Notes under the pieces: generated by a model
The model's input: the letters and a program-made list of their open reading frames with translations, nothing else
Databases searched by the model: none
Told to the model about the DNA's origin: nothing
Origin: Mucilaginibacter sp.
GTDB taxonomy: Bacteria; Bacteroidota; Bacteroidia; Sphingobacteriales; Sphingobacteriaceae
NCBI GenBank assembly: GCA_030445275.1
Contig: JAUCSE010000058.1
Span: 62,001-126,000 of the forward strand
Direction of reading: 5' to 3'
DNA length: 64,000 nt
In this document: positions 46,882 to 55,489 of the stretch, piece by piece
How the letters are laid out: every line of letters starts with the position of its first letter
Numbering within the stretch: the first letter of the stretch is position 1
Made by a program: the position numbers and the translations under genes

Positions 46882-46904
46882 ATTGTAAAGCCATTTTTAA
46901 CAAA

Positions 46905-46935
46905 GCCTGGTGCCTTAATATTAAAAGCACCAGGC
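46905..46935. terminator. Stem-loop between convergent genes
   Basis: A 9-bp perfect stem (GCCTGGTGC with GCACCAGGC) and a 13-nt loop lie midway between the convergent HD hydrolase (ends 46881) and phosphodiesterase (ends 46957) genes. U-runs are short, so termination may be partial, but position and stem strength support a shared terminator. Confidence 0.65.
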
Positions 46936-46956
46936 ATCAATTGCAGAGATTGAGGT

Positions 46957-47847
46957 TTAGTTATTAAAGCTATCGGACACTGGCTTACCGCGCCAGCTTT
47001 GCGGCATTTTAAGGCCAAATATCCAGGCTATGGTGGCTGCCGTATCATAAGTAATGATCACATCCTTTATTTCGTGATCTTTTTTAATACCGGGACCGTT
47101 TATAACCCAGGGTATCTGCACTTCATCCAATGATTTACCACCGTGGCCCTTATTTATCCCGCCATGGTCGGCAGTTACTATAATGATTGTTTCTTTTTCG
47201 ATACCGGCATCTTTTACAGCCTGTACAATTTTACCAATCCGTGCATCCACCTTTTGCAATTCAGCATAATAGGCAGGCGTACGGTGCCCTATATTATGCC
47301 CAACTCCATCTGGTTCACTAACATGTATAAACGTAAAATATGGCTTTTCCTTTTTGATGACACTCACGGTTGTATCCACACAAAAATCATCGCCCGTGTC
47401 ACCGCCTGGTATCACTATGCTGATCGCATCTTTTTCAATTAATGGGCCAATCCCACCCCAGCTATATATCGCCGCGGTTTTTGAACTTGGTTTCTGATCC
47501 CTGATCACGCTGAATATCGAAGGGAATATCCCATACTTTGTAGTAGTAGCCGATGGTATTTCGGGTACTTTGCTATTCCACTCTGTATATCCATGTTCTG
47601 TTGGCCCTGCTCCCATCAGCATGGAGGCCCAGTTAACCGCACTTGATGAAGGTAGTACACAGCGGGCCTTTAATGACCATGAACCGGTTTCCATTAGGTG
47701 TTTCAGGTTTGGCATTTTTGCATCGGGTACAGCATAGGCACCAAAACCATCGCAGCCAATTAAAACGATGTGTTTTACATTTTTCACCTGCGCACTTAAC
47801 TGCAATGTTAAGCCAAGCAGGCAAAGCGCTATAAATGTTTTTTTCAT
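46957..47847 (-). CDS. Exported type I phosphodiesterase/nucleotide pyrophosphatase
   Basis: A 296-residue alkaline-phosphatase-superfamily enzyme of the PF01663 type. A signal peptide covers about 1-19 (LQLSAQ). Metal-site motifs are in order: VLIGCDGFGAYAVPDAKMPN near 29-48, the nucleophile region LPSSSAVNWASMLMG near 62-76 (Ser where Thr is common), HVSEPDGVGHNIGHR near 175-189, and IIVTADHGGINKGHG near 221-235. It should cleave phosphodiesters or pyrophosphates of nucleotides, sugars or lipid head groups in the periplasm. It is 42 bp downstream of the metallophosphoesterase gene and probably cotranscribed with it. Confidence 0.92.
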   Translation of the reverse strand: MKKTFIALCLLGLTLQLSAQVKNVKHIVLIGCDGFGAYAVPDAKMPNLKHLMETGSWSLKARCVLPSSSAVNWASMLMGAGPTEHGYTEWNSKVPEIPSATTTKYGIFPSIFSVIRDQKPSSKTAAIYSWGGIGPLIEKDAISIVIPGGDTGDDFCVDTTVSVIKKEKPYFTFIHVSEPDGVGHNIGHRTPAYYAELQKVDARIGKIVQAVKDAGIEKETIIIVTADHGGINKGHGGKSLDEVQIPWVINGPGIKKDHEIKDVIITYDTAATIAWIFGLKMPQSWRGKPVSDSFNN

Positions 47848-47889
47848 GTGGATTATTAAGGGTGGTTTATAAATTAATTACTGATTTAA

Positions 47890-48816
47890 TTATGCCTCAT
47901 ATTTAATGTACTCATCGTCAAAGCTGCCGTCGTTATACAAGTTTATTATAGAATAACCCGGTACAGTTTGCTTATAGGAGCTTTTGTTGTCATCACCGGG
48001 CTCCCACCAAAAACCGCTCACAGCTCCATTACACAAAAAATTAACATCATTGTACCAAACCTTATCCAGCAAATGAATGTGCCCGCTCAGGCACACTTTG
48101 ATGTTTTTATTTTTGTTAAACACCTCTATAAATTTCATAATATCCAGGTGGTTATAGCTTCCGCTTACTTTAAATGGGCCTATAAAGTCGGGCTTATTAT
48201 CAACAATACCTGTACAGCTCAGCAGCGGATAGTGCGACATGATGAGTATTGCTTTATCCGCATTACTTTTCACATCCTGCACAAACCAATTCCATTGTTC
48301 CTCATCAAGCATACCGGGAGTTTGGGGGTGATTGCTATCCAACATGATAAAATGCCAGTCGTTTTTATCAAAGCTATAGTAGCTGTTTTTTAAACCCAAC
48401 ATTTTAAGTACTCCGGGTTTACCAAACAATTCGTCGCCTTTCCCTTGCCACCACATATCATGATTTCCTAAAACGCTATACATCGGGATATCCTTTACCA
48501 GTTCAACGCTCTTTTTCCAGCACGACCAGAGTTCAAGCACCCTGTCTTTTTTTATATTGTCATAATCTGCCGCGTAGATTGAATCTCCCCCATTCAGTAT
48601 CAGGTCTACCTTATCCTTTTTGATCATTTCCAGGCATTTCTTGAAACGTGCCATTGCATTATATTCAGGCCTGATGTGCACATCAGTAATATGAGCCACC
48701 TTTAAAACCCGTCTTTTCTTTTGATCTGAAGCAACAGGAGAAGCCATAGCAACATTACTTAATGCCACTGTACCGGCAGCAAAGCCTATTTTTTTGATTA
48801 AATCTCTTCTTTTCAT
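47890..48816 (-). CDS. Tat-type exported metallophosphoesterase
   Basis: A 308-residue calcineurin-like phosphoesterase. The N-terminus MKRRDLIKKIGFAAGTVALS has twin Arg plus a hydrophobic stretch ending AMA, so it is a probable Tat substrate folded before export. The five metal-binding blocks are present: HITDVHIRPEY (about 42), NGGDSIYA (about 74), LGNHDMWW (about 115), SHYPLLS (about 197) and SGHIHLLD (about 251). It should remove phosphate from small periplasmic phosphoesters, perhaps products of the phosphodiesterase encoded 42 bp downstream. Together the two genes form a phosphate-salvage pair; the substrate is inferred. Confidence 0.92.
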   Translation of the reverse strand: MKRRDLIKKIGFAAGTVALSNVAMASPVASDQKKRRVLKVAHITDVHIRPEYNAMARFKKCLEMIKKDKVDLILNGGDSIYAADYDNIKKDRVLELWSCWKKSVELVKDIPMYSVLGNHDMWWQGKGDELFGKPGVLKMLGLKNSYYSFDKNDWHFIMLDSNHPQTPGMLDEEQWNWFVQDVKSNADKAILIMSHYPLLSCTGIVDNKPDFIGPFKVSGSYNHLDIMKFIEVFNKNKNIKVCLSGHIHLLDKVWYNDVNFLCNGAVSGFWWEPGDDNKSSYKQTVPGYSIINLYNDGSFDDEYIKYEA

Positions 48817-48971
48817 ATTATATGATCATGCTGTACCGTATGGTTTAGATATAACTTTTCTTTAAGATTTTCTATCACAATAGTACAGGCTAAAATTGGT
48901 ATACTTTATGTTTCCGCTAATGTAATTACTAAACAATGTTAATAAATACTATACAGTAGACTATTTCATCA

Positions 48972-48981
48972 CAAACGTTTG
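48972..48981. promoter_or_regulatory. Candidate operator CAAACGTTTG, copy 1
   Basis: Part of the longer perfect palindrome ACAAACGTTTGT (48971-48982), about 155 bp upstream of the metallophosphoesterase start. The central CG with A/T-rich arms is typical of LacI-family operators. Confidence 0.4.
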
Positions 48982-49177
48982 TTTTGTAATAAAAAGCACT
49001 CCTTATCTGCAAATAATAAGTCAAAAAGTTGTCGCTGGTTTAAATAAATTACCTCTACTGATTAGTAATCAGCAAATACTATGATTAAAAATGCCTGAAT
49101 AAACTAAACTTCCTCAAAAGTTCTCCTAAACAGATCCATTTAATAATAAAGCAAAGACTTCGTGTTTAATTGACAAT

Positions 49178-49187
49178 CAAACGTTTG
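49178..49187. promoter_or_regulatory. Candidate operator CAAACGTTTG, copy 2
   Basis: The same 10-bp palindrome, 206 bp from copy 1 and about 140 bp upstream of the DUF3472 gene. Two identical sites in one spacer suggest binding by one regulator, perhaps with looping. No LacI-type gene is in the window. Confidence 0.4.
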
Positions 49188-49324
49188 CGTTGTGTTCAGT
49201 GATTTTTAAACATCATGATATTTTAAATTAGGGATATCTCCCCGGCCAAAATCCTATTGAAAAACAAAGCATTGGCTTTTTCTATCTGCAAACATTAACA
49301 AACCACTAATAAACCATTCTCATT

Positions 49325-50659
49325 ATGAAAAAATCGTTCTATCCATTGGCGTTAGGCTTAATAGCCTTAGTAGCGTGTAGCAAAAACAAAAATTTAATCC
49401 CAACCCCAGAACAGGTCAAACCTGGGTCTGTAGCTTCGGCAATTACTGGGTCTAAAGTATCTATTGCCTTTGGCGGTAATGCCTTCGTTACCGCCGGTAA
49501 TTCCGGTTTTACCGAAAACATTGATGATTCCGGTTCAGATGGTTTAACCGGATGGACAAGCTCAAATTCAATAATAAGCGTTTATTTTAAAGTGATTGAC
49601 ACCGGCAGCGTTAACCTGTTCCTACGGACTAAGGTGAGCTCGGGCACCAGCCAGATAAAAGTGAGCATTAACAATCAATCCATTACCAAACAGATCACCA
49701 ATACCGCTATAGATACGATAAGCGTGGGGCAGTTTTCCTTAAAAAATAAAGGATATGTAAAAGTTGATATCCAGGGAGTATCAAAAACCGGTACTGATTT
49801 TGGAACAGTGACTGATCTGGTTTTGCAAGGCAGTACAGTAACCAATACCATGCTATATGTAAAGGATAATCTTAATAGTCATTATTACTGGGGTCGCCGG
49901 GGACCATCGGTGCATTTATCATACACCATACCTTCTGGAACAGGCAACATAGAATGGTTTTATAATGAAATAACCGTACCCGTGGGTGGCGATGCCATAG
50001 GCTCCTACTTTCAGTCAAATGGATTTGATGGAGGATATTTCGGCATGCAAGTAAATTCGGCTACAGAACGCCGGATGTTGTTTTCTGTGTGGGATCCAGC
50101 TAACGGCACTTCGGTAGCCACACGCTCTGGCACCAATGTGGTAACACAACGTTTTGGCGGTGAAGGCACCGGCGGCCAAGCCTATCTGGTTTACAACTGG
50201 ACAGCAGGTAATACCTATAAATTTTTAACGCATGCCGAACCCGACGGAACCGGCAATACTTTATATTCTTCCTGGTTTTATGCACCCGAATTAGGCGCAT
50301 GGAAGTTTATGGCTACCTGGAAAAGGCTGGAAACCACCTCAACTAAATATTTAACAGGTATGTACTCGTTCCTGGAGAATTTTGACAATACCAACGGATA
50401 TAAAGGCCGTAATGCTGATTATGGTAATGCCTGGATAAAAAACAGCGCGGGCGTTTGGAAGGAAGTGACAGGTGCCAAATTTACCGGCGATGACATTGCC
50501 ACTATCAATTACAGGCAGGATTACGCCGGTGGGGTTAGAAACGGCCGTTTTTATCTGCAGAATGATGGCTTTTTCAATGTGAATGTACCACTGAATACTG
50601 TATTGACAAGGCCTGCCGGTGGTGTGCCTCCGGTAATTGATTTTAATAATCTGCCGTAA
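49325..50659 (+). CDS. DUF5077/DUF3472 lipoprotein
   Basis: A 444-residue surface or periplasmic lipoprotein (signal ending LIALVAC followed by SKNKN). The first part, about 45-160, matches the DUF5077 beta-sandwich pattern (GWTSSNSIISVYFKV, LFLRTKVSSGTSQIKVSINN). The rest, about 175-430, matches DUF3472 (HLSYTIPSGTGNIEWFYNEI, GSYFQSNGFDGGYFGMQVNS, YRQDYAGGVRNGRFYLQNDG). These domains occur together in Bacteroidota proteins that probably bind or process carbohydrates; catalysis is not established. It is divergent from the phosphoesterase operon and followed by its own terminator, so it is monocistronic. Confidence 0.85.
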   Translation: MKKSFYPLALGLIALVACSKNKNLIPTPEQVKPGSVASAITGSKVSIAFGGNAFVTAGNSGFTENIDDSGSDGLTGWTSSNSIISVYFKVIDTGSVNLFLRTKVSSGTSQIKVSINNQSITKQITNTAIDTISVGQFSLKNKGYVKVDIQGVSKTGTDFGTVTDLVLQGSTVTNTMLYVKDNLNSHYYWGRRGPSVHLSYTIPSGTGNIEWFYNEITVPVGGDAIGSYFQSNGFDGGYFGMQVNSATERRMLFSVWDPANGTSVATRSGTNVVTQRFGGEGTGGQAYLVYNWTAGNTYKFLTHAEPDGTGNTLYSSWFYAPELGAWKFMATWKRLETTSTKYLTGMYSFLENFDNTNGYKGRNADYGNAWIKNSAGVWKEVTGAKFTGDDIATINYRQDYAGGVRNGRFYLQNDGFFNVNVPLNTVLTRPAGGVPPVIDFNNLP

Positions 50660-50677
50660 CAGAAAACAAGAATAATC

Positions 50678-50711
50678 AAGAAGGTTATTCTATTAACAGA
50701 ATAGCCTTCTT
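50678..50711 (+). terminator. Terminator after the DUF3472 gene
   Basis: A 14-bp stem (AAGAAGGTTATTCT with AGAATAGCCTTCTT, one G-U type pair) and 6-nt loop, starting 19 bp after the stop codon and followed by a pyrimidine run CTCTTCC rather than pure T. Confidence 0.75.
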
Positions 50712-50718
50712 CTCTTCC

Positions 50719-50799
50719 TTGTCATGCTGAACGTAGTGAAGCATCTATTCGACGATCTGCAAAACTTGATAATAAATCCTTCGTTCCTCAGGATGACAA
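50719..50799. repeat. 81-bp extragenic element with imperfect terminal inverted repeats
   Basis: The left end TTGTCATGCTGAACG pairs with the right end read in reverse, TTGTCATCCTGAGGAACG. The motif GTCATGCTGAAC...GAAGCATC resembles the interspersed extragenic repeats I know from Sphingobacteriaceae and Chitinophagaceae genomes. It lies between the terminator of one gene and the end of the convergent PepSY gene, a typical place. Only this copy is in the window, so mobility or dispersion is not proven here. Confidence 0.6.
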
Positions 50800-50840
50800 A
50801 CTATATATATCCTCCTTTATATAAAATGTATTGCCATTGT

Positions 50841-51992
50841 TCAGGCCAGGCGCTGTTTAAAAGTAATGGCATGTTTTATTTTGCGCGACTTGGATTTCTT
50901 TTTCTTACCCAGGTAAACAATCAACCCGGTAATGGGCAGACTGGCACAAATTAAACCGGTTAAAAAGGTGATCATCTTTCCAAACAAACCCAATAGCTGC
51001 CCTACATGGATATCATAATTCATGTTCGAAAACTTCATACCCACGCTTTTCTGACTATTGGGTAAATACCGCAGTAGTTTACCATTATACTTATCAAAGG
51101 TATATCCATCATTAAAACGAAAATTTAACGCTTTTGGATAGGCTGTAATAGCCAGCGTACTACTCTTTTTAGGCCCCGGGATCAATATCAGCATTTGCGC
51201 CTGTGGCGATCGCTGCCTTACCAGTTGATAGGCATTATCTATTACCGGGATAGCTTTAGCTACTGAATCAATATACAGGGTATCAGATTTGAATTTCTTT
51301 GTTTCCAAAGGATAAGTTTTGCCAAAATTGGCCACTTTGGCAATGCTATCGCCAAACCAATCAAATGACATACTGAGGCCACTTAACGCGGTAACCAAAG
51401 CAAAAGCGCAGGCGTAAAAACCCAGTACATTATGCAGATCATAATTTACCCGGCGCCACTTGCCTTTCCACTTAATGGTAAAACTGCGTTTACGATCCGA
51501 TTTTCGTTTTGGCCACCACAGTATGATCCCGCTTATCATGATGATCACGAATAGTATTACTGATACTCCCACTACCATTTTACCCAAAGCAGGTGGCATA
51601 AAGCAATATAAATGGATACTTTTTACCCGGTTAAAGAAAGTGTTCTTAAAATCCTGGTCAGCCAGCAACTTCCCGTTATATGGATTAAAGAACAGCGAAC
51701 GCAGCACTTTTTTATAGGTGATTCTTACCTGTACCGACCGGTCATTACCAAAGTATAAAACAGAATTGATCTTATCTTGCGGATAAACATCTTGGGCTCT
51801 CTTTTGAAATTCGGAAGGTTTAAGCACCGGTGCATTTACAATCTCAACCTTACGATAGCTATACAGCACGTCCTGTAGTTCATCCTGAAAGCAATAGATA
51901 CAGCCACTTAAGCTAACCACAAAAACCACCAGCCCGGATATAAACCCGAGCCAGCGGTGTAAAAAAAGTATGGTACTCTTAAAAGAAGACAT
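50841..51992 (-). CDS. PepSY-associated membrane protein, probable siderophore-iron reductase
   Basis: About 383 residues from the ATG at 51992 (a TTG codon precedes it directly and is not needed). It has the PepSY_TM layout: a first helix after LHRWLGFISG (about 11-35), a PepSY-like periplasmic part, a helix near 145-170 (VVGVSVILFVIIMISGIILW), the His-containing YDLHNVLGFYACAFALVTAL helix near 195, and a last helix after YDIHVGQLLGLFGKM (about 340-370). The conserved His residues in helices may bind heme. It follows the siderophore receptor gene by 12 bp and probably reduces ferric siderophore at the inner membrane. Confidence 0.9.
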   Translation of the reverse strand: MSSFKSTILFLHRWLGFISGLVVFVVSLSGCIYCFQDELQDVLYSYRKVEIVNAPVLKPSEFQKRAQDVYPQDKINSVLYFGNDRSVQVRITYKKVLRSLFFNPYNGKLLADQDFKNTFFNRVKSIHLYCFMPPALGKMVVGVSVILFVIIMISGIILWWPKRKSDRKRSFTIKWKGKWRRVNYDLHNVLGFYACAFALVTALSGLSMSFDWFGDSIAKVANFGKTYPLETKKFKSDTLYIDSVAKAIPVIDNAYQLVRQRSPQAQMLILIPGPKKSSTLAITAYPKALNFRFNDGYTFDKYNGKLLRYLPNSQKSVGMKFSNMNYDIHVGQLLGLFGKMITFLTGLICASLPITGLIVYLGKKKKSKSRKIKHAITFKQRLA

Positions 51993-52004
51993 CAACCTTA
52001 TTGT

Positions 52005-54524
52005 TTAAAATTTAAAGGAGATATTGGCAATTACTTCCCGCAGCATTTGCGGATTCATCGTGCCATTACCTACCCAATAATGCGTATTGCCAATATTATT
52101 CATTTTTAAACCAATGCGGTAGCGTGACTGATCATAAAAAACAGCCGCGTTATATATTCTGTATGACGGCAATGTAAACTGCCCTGACGTAGCATTGTTA
52201 ATAGTATAAACCTGACTGGCGTAATTACCGCCTGCTCCAAAGCCCAGGCCTTTGATAATACCATTACTGATACGATAGCTCACCCATAAGTTAGCCGACC
52301 TGCCCGGACCTGAAGATACAGGGCGACGACCATTTAAAGCCACACTTGTATTGATATATTTACTATCATTATAACCATAACCCAATATCACATTAAAACC
52401 ACCAAAAGGATTGGCAACCACTTCGGCATCAACACCCTTGCTTCGTTGTGTACCATTCTGTATGGAAAGTGTTGGCGTAGGATCATAAGAACGGATAATA
52501 TCCGAAACTTTAATATTATAGTAACTAACGTTACCTGTTAAAGCGCCGTTCAACAAGTCAAACTTTACACCACCTTCTGCCTGATTAGCGTGTTCGGGCT
52601 TAAACAGTTTGCCTTCATAATCAGTCCCGGGTTTGTTGGTAAAACCGGTTTGATAATTACCAAATACCGATACTCTTTCAGGGATGATCTGGTAAACCAG
52701 GCCAAATTTTGGCGCTAAAGCGGTTTGGCCAAAATCGGGCGGTGTTACATTGGTAGCATTATTCAGGATCCCTTTGTTATAAAAACGGTCAACCCGTAAG
52801 CTTAAAAGTGCCAGCAGGTTATCGGTAATATTTACCACATCGGCAGTATAAGCACTATAGGTATAAGAATCAACTTTTGATACCAGCGCTGGTGTGGCCG
52901 CAGGTCGGTTTGCAAAAGCGGCACCAACTTTATCACCATTAAAGTTATAATAATCCTGCCCCGGGTTGGTGATGCTTACAAAATCAAACAGATCTGATAT
53001 AGCGCCCTTGCCCGGCGCGGTACTGTAATCGGTATTGCTGAAACGGTTATAGGTTAAATTGGTGCGGGCATGCAGATAATCTAATCCCACGGTTAACCTG
53101 TTACGTAAACCCATGATTTTAAAGTCACTGGTAATGTTTTCCTGAAGCTCGGCATTCAGGTCATTCCCGGTTGGGTTCCATACCATTCTTTCCAGATAAT
53201 AAAGATCATTATAGGTTTTAGACGAATTAGCCGCAGTAAGCGAACGAACTACCGAACCTGGAATGAGGTAAAAATAAGGAGCCGCTCCTTTTGATGAACT
53301 GGTGGTTACACTCACATTAGTTTGCGACCTCCATTGTTTGGATATTTCATAATTCATTTGTCCGAACACGTTGGCGTTTTGCCCGTTTTTAACAAGATCA
53401 TTACTGGAGAAAGAGCTTTTATAATTGATCGGGACTTTATCGGCACTATTTATACCATAATTTGCAACCGGGGTGTTATAAAAATAAATATACTGACTGC
53501 CCGCACTTTGCAAGGTATTAAACTCTGCATCCAAACTAAAGGACAATTTATCATTCATTTTATAGGATAAGGTAGGCGCAAATAAAAAACTTTTCCTGAA
53601 ACCATTATCCTGAAAATTATTCTGATAGTTGTAAGCTGCGTTCACCCTGAACAAAACATTCCCGGCCGTATCAAGCGGTGTATTATAATCGGCACTGATA
53701 CGGTTTAGCCCGTTACTGCCTCCATAGTAGGATACCTCGCCGGCGGTGGCTTTAAACGGTTTCTTGGTTACCCGGTTTATCAAACCACCATAGGAGGTTA
53801 ATGCGCTGCCAAATAAAGTAGCCGAGGGCCCTTTGATCACTTCAATACTCTCTACATTGGCGGCATCTATGGTGGTAGTAATGTTTCCGGCCACACCATT
53901 TCGGAGTTTGGCCTGGGTAACAAAACCACGCAATACAAAGTAAGTTCCGCCGGTAGCGGTACGGCTGGTTGCTTCGAGCGATTTGGTTACCCCTGCCGCG
54001 TTTTTCAGTGCATCATCGAGGTTATTGATCTGCTGGTCTTTAAGCAGTTCCTTGCTGATACTGGAATACACCTGCGGGTTTTCGAGATTGCTGAGCGGCA
54101 TTTTGGTAACATAATCACTTTGTTTCCGTGTAAATTTATTGGTGCGGCCCGATGATATGGTTACTTCCTGCAGGTCGCCATTGCTAATATTCAGAAAAAT
54201 AGCAGGAATATTTGTTACCTGACCGGCCTTTACCTCAACCGCAATTTCCTGCCGTTTTGCACCAACTTGCGATACCACGAGGCTATAACTACCGGCTGCG
54301 GTTCTGAGCTCATAGTAGCCTTTATCATCGGTCGTGGTTCCGGTTTGTGTTCCTTTTAAACTTATGGAAACGTTATCAGCCGGTTTTTTCTCGGATGTTA
54401 GCACACGTCCTTTAAGTGTTCCATTAGCATTTTGAGCAAATGCATTTATGATACCGATACCAAGGAATAGAATAGAAAAGACCAGAATTTTACAAAAAAA
54501 TAGGGCAGGTAAGTATTTATTCAT
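52005..54524 (-). CDS. TonB-dependent siderophore receptor
   Basis: An 839-residue outer-membrane receptor for ferric siderophores. The signal peptide is about 1-31 (INAFAQ). A CarboxypepD_reg-like domain (GTLKGRVLTSEKKPADNVSI, about 35-110) is followed by a TonB plug: SSISKELLKDQQINNLDDAL near 155-175, YFVLRGF near 195 and VIKGPSATLFGSALTSYGGL near 230. The barrel includes the siderophore-type LAPKFGLVYQI near 605 and ends REVIANISFKF. It lacks an STN domain, so it does not signal through FecR. It is the first gene of a two-gene operon with the PepSY protein; iron-dependent control is likely, but no clear Fur box is seen. Confidence 0.94.
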   Translation of the reverse strand: MNKYLPALFFCKILVFSILFLGIGIINAFAQNANGTLKGRVLTSEKKPADNVSISLKGTQTGTTTDDKGYYELRTAAGSYSLVVSQVGAKRQEIAVEVKAGQVTNIPAIFLNISNGDLQEVTISSGRTNKFTRKQSDYVTKMPLSNLENPQVYSSISKELLKDQQINNLDDALKNAAGVTKSLEATSRTATGGTYFVLRGFVTQAKLRNGVAGNITTTIDAANVESIEVIKGPSATLFGSALTSYGGLINRVTKKPFKATAGEVSYYGGSNGLNRISADYNTPLDTAGNVLFRVNAAYNYQNNFQDNGFRKSFLFAPTLSYKMNDKLSFSLDAEFNTLQSAGSQYIYFYNTPVANYGINSADKVPINYKSSFSSNDLVKNGQNANVFGQMNYEISKQWRSQTNVSVTTSSSKGAAPYFYLIPGSVVRSLTAANSSKTYNDLYYLERMVWNPTGNDLNAELQENITSDFKIMGLRNRLTVGLDYLHARTNLTYNRFSNTDYSTAPGKGAISDLFDFVSITNPGQDYYNFNGDKVGAAFANRPAATPALVSKVDSYTYSAYTADVVNITDNLLALLSLRVDRFYNKGILNNATNVTPPDFGQTALAPKFGLVYQIIPERVSVFGNYQTGFTNKPGTDYEGKLFKPEHANQAEGGVKFDLLNGALTGNVSYYNIKVSDIIRSYDPTPTLSIQNGTQRSKGVDAEVVANPFGGFNVILGYGYNDSKYINTSVALNGRRPVSSGPGRSANLWVSYRISNGIIKGLGFGAGGNYASQVYTINNATSGQFTLPSYRIYNAAVFYDQSRYRIGLKMNNIGNTHYWVGNGTMNPQMLREVIANISFKF

Positions 54525-54550
54525 TATTTAGACTAATTAAAAATAAGGTG

Positions 54551-54558
54551 CAAAAATA
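54551..54558 (-). promoter_or_regulatory. Candidate -7 element for the siderophore receptor operon
   Basis: Minus-strand TATTTTTG fits TAnnTTTG, 26 bp before the ATG. The -33 TTG at the right spacing is not evident. Surrounding AT-rich sequence could hide an iron-regulator site. Confidence 0.4.
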
Positions 54559-54624
54559 TACTTTATTTTCAATTAGCCTATTTGAATTCTGCTTATTTAA
54601 TTGATTTATTACTAAAACGTTTTC

Positions 54625-55389
54625 TTAATCCCAGATGCCGTTCGCACTGGTCAGAATCACCGGTATGCCATCAGTTACCATAATGGTATGTTCATGCTGG
54701 GCTACATACCCTCCTTTATCGCCTATAAGTGTCCAGTTATCCTTTTCCTCACGGGCATAGGTTGATTTGGTGGAGATAAAAGTTTCAATAGCTACTACCG
54801 AATTTTTGCGGAAACGGGTTTGATTATACTTATCATAACAGTTTAATATTTCGCTGGGCTCTTCATGCAAACTTCTGCCTACACCATGCCCTGCGAGGTT
54901 TTTAATTACCTTAAAGCCACGTTTTGCTGCCTGCGTTTCTATCAGGCGACCAATTTCCGAAATTTTAACACCGCCTTTAATCTGGCTTAATGCTGCCTTT
55001 AATATATCCCTGGAAGCCTCAATCAAAGGTAAATGGTTATTAATATCCTCGCCCAAAACAAAAGAACCGCCATTATCGGCCCAAAAACCATTCAGCTCCG
55101 CCGATACATCAATATTGATCAGATCGCCTTCCTTCAAAATCTTATCTGCCGAAGGCACACCATGAGCTACCTCATTATTAATGCTGATGCAGGTATGACC
55201 CGGAAAGTTATAAGTAAGCTTTGGTGCCGATTTAGCGCCTAATTTGGTCAGCATGTCACCGCCAAAATCATCCAGTTCTTTGGCAGACATCCCCGGCTTG
55301 CAATGATCACGCATGGCCTTTAATACATTAGCAACGGCATCACTCACCTGCTGCATTCCTAAAAGTTCTGTTTCTGAAGTTATTGACAT
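54625..55389 (-). CDS. map: Type I methionine aminopeptidase
   Basis: About 254 residues from the ATG at 55389 (MSITSETELLGMQQ). A longer frame to 55443 would start upstream of the probable transcription start and is rejected. The pita-bread fold and metal ligands are visible: NEVAHGVPSADKIL (substrate His), INIDVSAELNGFWADNGGSF (two Asp ligands), AGHGVGRSLHEEP (His ligand), VVAIETFIST (Glu) and YVAQHEHTIMVTD (Glu-containing last block). It removes the initiator Met from new proteins. No zinc-finger N-terminal extension is present. It stands alone, transcribed from a strong-looking promoter at 55412-55443. Confidence 0.95.
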   Translation of the reverse strand: MSITSETELLGMQQVSDAVANVLKAMRDHCKPGMSAKELDDFGGDMLTKLGAKSAPKLTYNFPGHTCISINNEVAHGVPSADKILKEGDLINIDVSAELNGFWADNGGSFVLGEDINNHLPLIEASRDILKAALSQIKGGVKISEIGRLIETQAAKRGFKVIKNLAGHGVGRSLHEEPSEILNCYDKYNQTRFRKNSVVAIETFISTKSTYAREEKDNWTLIGDKGGYVAQHEHTIMVTDGIPVILTSANGIWD

Positions 55390-55411
55390 GTTATTCCTGA
55401 TAAGTAAATTG

Positions 55412-55443
55412 CAAAGATAAGGCTTACAGCCGCTACCAGGCAA
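55412..55443 (-). promoter_or_regulatory. Bacteroidota-type promoter of map
   Basis: On the minus strand TTG (55441-55443), 21 bp, then TATCTTTG (55412-55419) fits the TTG-N19-21-TAnnTTTG consensus. Transcription would begin a few bases before the ATG at 55389 and so supports that start. Confidence 0.7.
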
Positions 55444-55489
55444 CCTGACAGCTGAATATTACAGTATAATGGCTCTAGCTATGATGGGA

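Larger units (their letters stand above)
48817..49324. other. 508-bp divergent spacer with two CAAACGTTTG palindromes
   Basis: AT-rich control region between the metallophosphoesterase and DUF3472 genes. It has two copies of the palindrome CAAACGTTTG (48972-48981, 49178-49187). No exact TAnnTTTG element is seen for either gene; AACGTTTG inside each palindrome is one mismatch away. There is no reading frame of interest. Confidence 0.5.

Noticed and set aside
54541..54624. Fur box upstream of the siderophore receptor
   Set aside because: The sequence is AT-rich but no 7-1-7 or 19-bp Fur-type inverted repeat could be made out by eye.
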